From Eublepharis macularius (lineage: Eukaryota; Chordata; Lepidosauria; Squamata; Eublepharidae), in the NCBI RefSeq assembly GCF_028583425.1, contig NC_072801.1, positions 10,932,001-10,996,000 of the forward strand: DNA of 64,000 nt, written 5' to 3'. Shown here piece after piece: positions 61,827-64,000 of this stretch. The notes below the pieces were generated by a model. It saw only the letters and a list, made by a program, of their open reading frames with translations, had not been told where the DNA came from and did not search any database. The position numbers and the translations under genes were made by a program. How positions within the stretch are numbered: the stretch's first letter is position 1; each line of letters opens with the position of its first letter.

Positions 61827-61974
61827 CTTAGCCATAAGATCTTCAGCAAGGGCTCCAATTTCATGCCCCCCAATTTCATGGAGAATTGAGTAGCCGCAAA
61901 TGACAGGATATTTCTCATCATAGCACACAATCCTCTCAGTTGCACTGATGTGGAAGTTCATACAATTAAATGCT
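61827..61974 (-). CDS. Exon of unidentified minus-strand gene
   Basis: 148 nt with acceptor TTCTTTTTTGAAG (pyrimidine-rich) and donor CTAAG|GTAGGT. The single open frame reads (R)AFNCMNFHISATERIVCYDE, then KYPVICGYSILHEIGGHEIG and ALAEDLMAK. It enters in phase 2 and leaves in phase 0. HEIGGHE resembles a metallopeptidase HExxH motif but has one extra residue between the histidines, so I do not call a protease. Function unknown. Confidence 0.5.
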
Positions 61975-62389
61975 CTTCAAAAAAGAACAAAACTGCAAGC
62001 ATGCTACCTTTCTTAGGAACTGCCTGCTCTTTTGTGCTTCTGTGATTTATCACTTGACCTACAAAAGGTAAAGGGCACTGCTCTTTAAAATGTTAGGTGA
62101 TTTAACACTCTGGGAAGTTCCAGCACCATACTGAAACACATACACTAGAGCAGTAAAGCTAAAGCATCGGGAGTTTGGGTTGTGGAAGACCCAGTTCAAA
62201 TTTTACTTCTGAAAAAAAAGCTCATAGCGTGCCCTTGGTCAATCAACTGTCCTTAGCATTTTGTAGGATGCTGGAGGAAAATCTGAGAAAGTCAAGTTAG
62301 CTAGAATTAAATTTTAGCAAGAATTTTGTTTCTAGAGAGAAAGAATCAGCCGCTACCCCATGTTGCCTATCCCTCCATTTTTATCCTAG

Positions 62390-62575
62390 GGAGCTCGAGG
62401 CAGTACAGACTGATTTTCCCCTTCCAGATTTATTCTAGCAACCCTGTGAGACGAGTTTGACTGAAAGCAAGTGGCCTAACATCACCCGGTGAGCTTCATG
62501 GCAGAACAGGGATTTGAACTCGTGTCTCCCAGTCCTAGGCTGACACAACTACACTACATTACTTCCCCAGTTGAC
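62390..62575 (-). mobile_element. Degenerate tRNA SINE, antisense
   Basis: AGCAACCCTGTGAGACGAGT, ACAGGGATTTGAACTCGTGT and CTACACTACATTACTTCCCC form an inverted Sauria/ACA-like body and head. It lies in an intron of the unidentified gene. Confidence 0.55.
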
Positions 62576-62988
62576 TTGCTACTGCCACTGAGTCTTTAAT
62601 TTGATGTTTCTTTTCATTGCCTTTAGTATGCTCATAAATGTTATCACCCTTTATGGCACTGACATTCTTATTCATACCTTCCAAATGTTTTTTAAAAAGA
62701 ACAGATTTGTTGTATAATTAGTAAATTCATAGTTTTTCTTCCAGACACACCAAAGCCTAGTTTTGTAGCTTACATATTGGCAAAGTAAATGAAGTGGCAT
62801 AACACATCATACCAAAAGCAAAAAAATGTAGCTGACCCCCCATTACCCCTAATTACCCTTCTTAACCTTGTAGAATCAGATTGCTACAACCTAGTGACAG
62901 GCCAAGGGTTTTGTGGAGAACAAAAGGATTCCTCAAAAGTTTACAACGGTTACAGCAGGTAAGTGCCCCAAAAGGCAGCTTGCCTCAC

Positions 62989-63123
62989 CTTCTCAACCAA
63001 CCCATTTCATGCATCTTTTTGAAGGGCACTCTTAGTGAGGCACAATAAACATGGGCCAGTTCTTCACAAGGTGCCCGCACAGCGAAGAACGTGTCTCGGA
63101 ACCTTCTGCAACGCCCAGGAATT
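62989..63123 (-). CDS. Exon of unidentified minus-strand gene
   Basis: Acceptor CTGTCACAG at 63124 (an alternative in-frame acceptor GCGTTGCAG gives a start at 63105) and donor AGAAG|GTGAGG. Only one frame is open across the exon. It reads RFRDTFFAVRAPCEELAHVY, then CASLRVPFKKMHEMGWLR, and leaves AG, which completes with the A of the next exon. I do not recognise the family. The other two frames contain stops, and phase 2 at both ends matches the neighbours. Confidence 0.5.
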
Positions 63124-63424
63124 CTGTGACAGATGCATGCTTCAAGGCAGGGGGGGAATAAGGGGTTGACCAAGACTTTAAAAAAAAACCCCTATAAACG
63201 ATCATGTAAATTTCATTCTCTTACACTAGATGGTGATTTGGTTTTGGATCCCAGCGATTTGTCAGTATCATTCTGTACTAATACAGTTAATCTTCTCAAA
63301 GTAATTGGATGTGTCATTTGAGGAAATACTTTGAGCTAGTCAAAACACCCAATCCTGAGAAGCATGTGTGCTTGCATTCTTGTACCATTTATACTTCAAA
63401 TCCTGAGCAAGGATTATTCTTTAC

Positions 63425-63481
63425 CTCTTGACTACCTTAACTGGTACTTGCAGTTTCAGGCTTGGTTTGTAATACCATCTA
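63425..63481 (-). CDS. Candidate exon of unidentified minus-strand gene
   Basis: A 57-nt candidate exon between an AG (ATATTGCAG, poor pyrimidine tract) and the donor AGAG|GTAAAG. It encodes RWYYKPSLKLQVPVKVVK plus two bases (AG) of the next codon, which join in frame to the exon at 62989-63123. It is supported only by phase compatibility. Confidence 0.3.
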
Positions 63482-64000
63482 CTGCAATATTTTCACATTT
63501 AAAATGATATTTTTAAAATGTATTTTCCTCAGAACAGCATCAATACCAGCTGGTCTATATACAGGCGGATTCAACGTTACCCAATTCATACAATGAACTG
63601 GACTGGATATACCATTTTGCCCCTGAAGGTTTCCTGTTCCCACGACCCACATAGCAGTGATGAATCTTACAAACAATTTCTGAGCAAACCACTGTGGAGT
63701 CAATGTCCCACCTCTTCTTTCCAAAGATGTCTATTAGGGACCCTACTATTAGATTCCTGCATGTCACGTTCAGAATATTCATATTCTGAAACTTGCCAGC
63801 TGGAAATAGGGACTTCTCTTAAAAGCATATTCTGATGTGTAATATTAAGTGTTCTTGGATCGTATGAGTTAATATGGGGAGCACATAAGTAATCTGAGAT
63901 TTTGTTTTAGCAAAGTAAAATAAGTAGTTAAAATTACCACAGACAAGGCTGCTTGGCAAATATACCCACAGAAACTAGCCCTCAAATATTATTAGCTTCC
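63482..64000. other. Upstream part of the unidentified minus-strand gene, unresolved
   Basis: Two minus-strand open frames overlap here (63479-63724, 63555-63782). A donor-like TTT|GTAAGA at about 63668 does not join in frame with the exon at 63425-63481, so no exon is called. Confidence 0.3.

Noticed and set aside
61827..61974. Metallopeptidase call from HEIGGHE
   Set aside because: Spacing is HExxxH rather than HExxH and there is no supporting third ligand or family similarity.

Overview
The window is vertebrate nuclear DNA, most likely from a squamate reptile (a lizard). The genes are split into small exons with GT-AG introns, there is one CpG-island promoter, and the rest is packed with amniote and squamate repeats: Sauria-type tRNA SINEs with a short-repeat tail, a 5S-rRNA-derived SINE, CR1/L2-type LINE fragments, L1-like poly(A) retroposons and many short palindromic DNA elements. 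Repeat family names come from recognising their sequence; no alignment was run.

Minus strand, about 38.2 kb down to 17.7 kb and probably off the left edge: RNF216 (TRIAD3), an RBR-type E3 ubiquitin ligase. I placed a non-coding first exon in a CpG island (ends at 37982), the start-codon exon (31298) and eleven further coding exons. All phases are consistent, giving 683 codons from the SUMO-interacting N-terminus through RING1 and into the segment after it. The exons for the IBR, the catalytic RING2 and the C-terminus were not found. They are probably beyond base 1, which would make bases 1-17656 one large repeat-rich intron.

From 38.3 kb to 56.2 kb there is an intergenic tract made of repeats. 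It includes an L1-like insertion beside the RNF216 promoter and a 1.2 kb poly(A) retroposon that looks like an L1 with a 3' transduction.

Plus strand, 56209-57318: an intact intronless class A GPCR of 369 residues in the urotensin-II receptor family. Its position beside RNF216 suggests it is one of the non-mammalian paralogues rather than the orthologue of human UTS2R.

Minus strand, about 63.5-61.6 kb: three to four phase-compatible exons of a gene I could not identify.

The genes do not form a functional unit. The most unusual material is in the repeats: two palindromic families with hammerhead-ribozyme-like cores, a hAT-like foldback family with 8-bp target duplications, nested insertions, a same-orientation array of tRNA-derived SINEs in RNF216 intron 1, and the transduction-like insertion.
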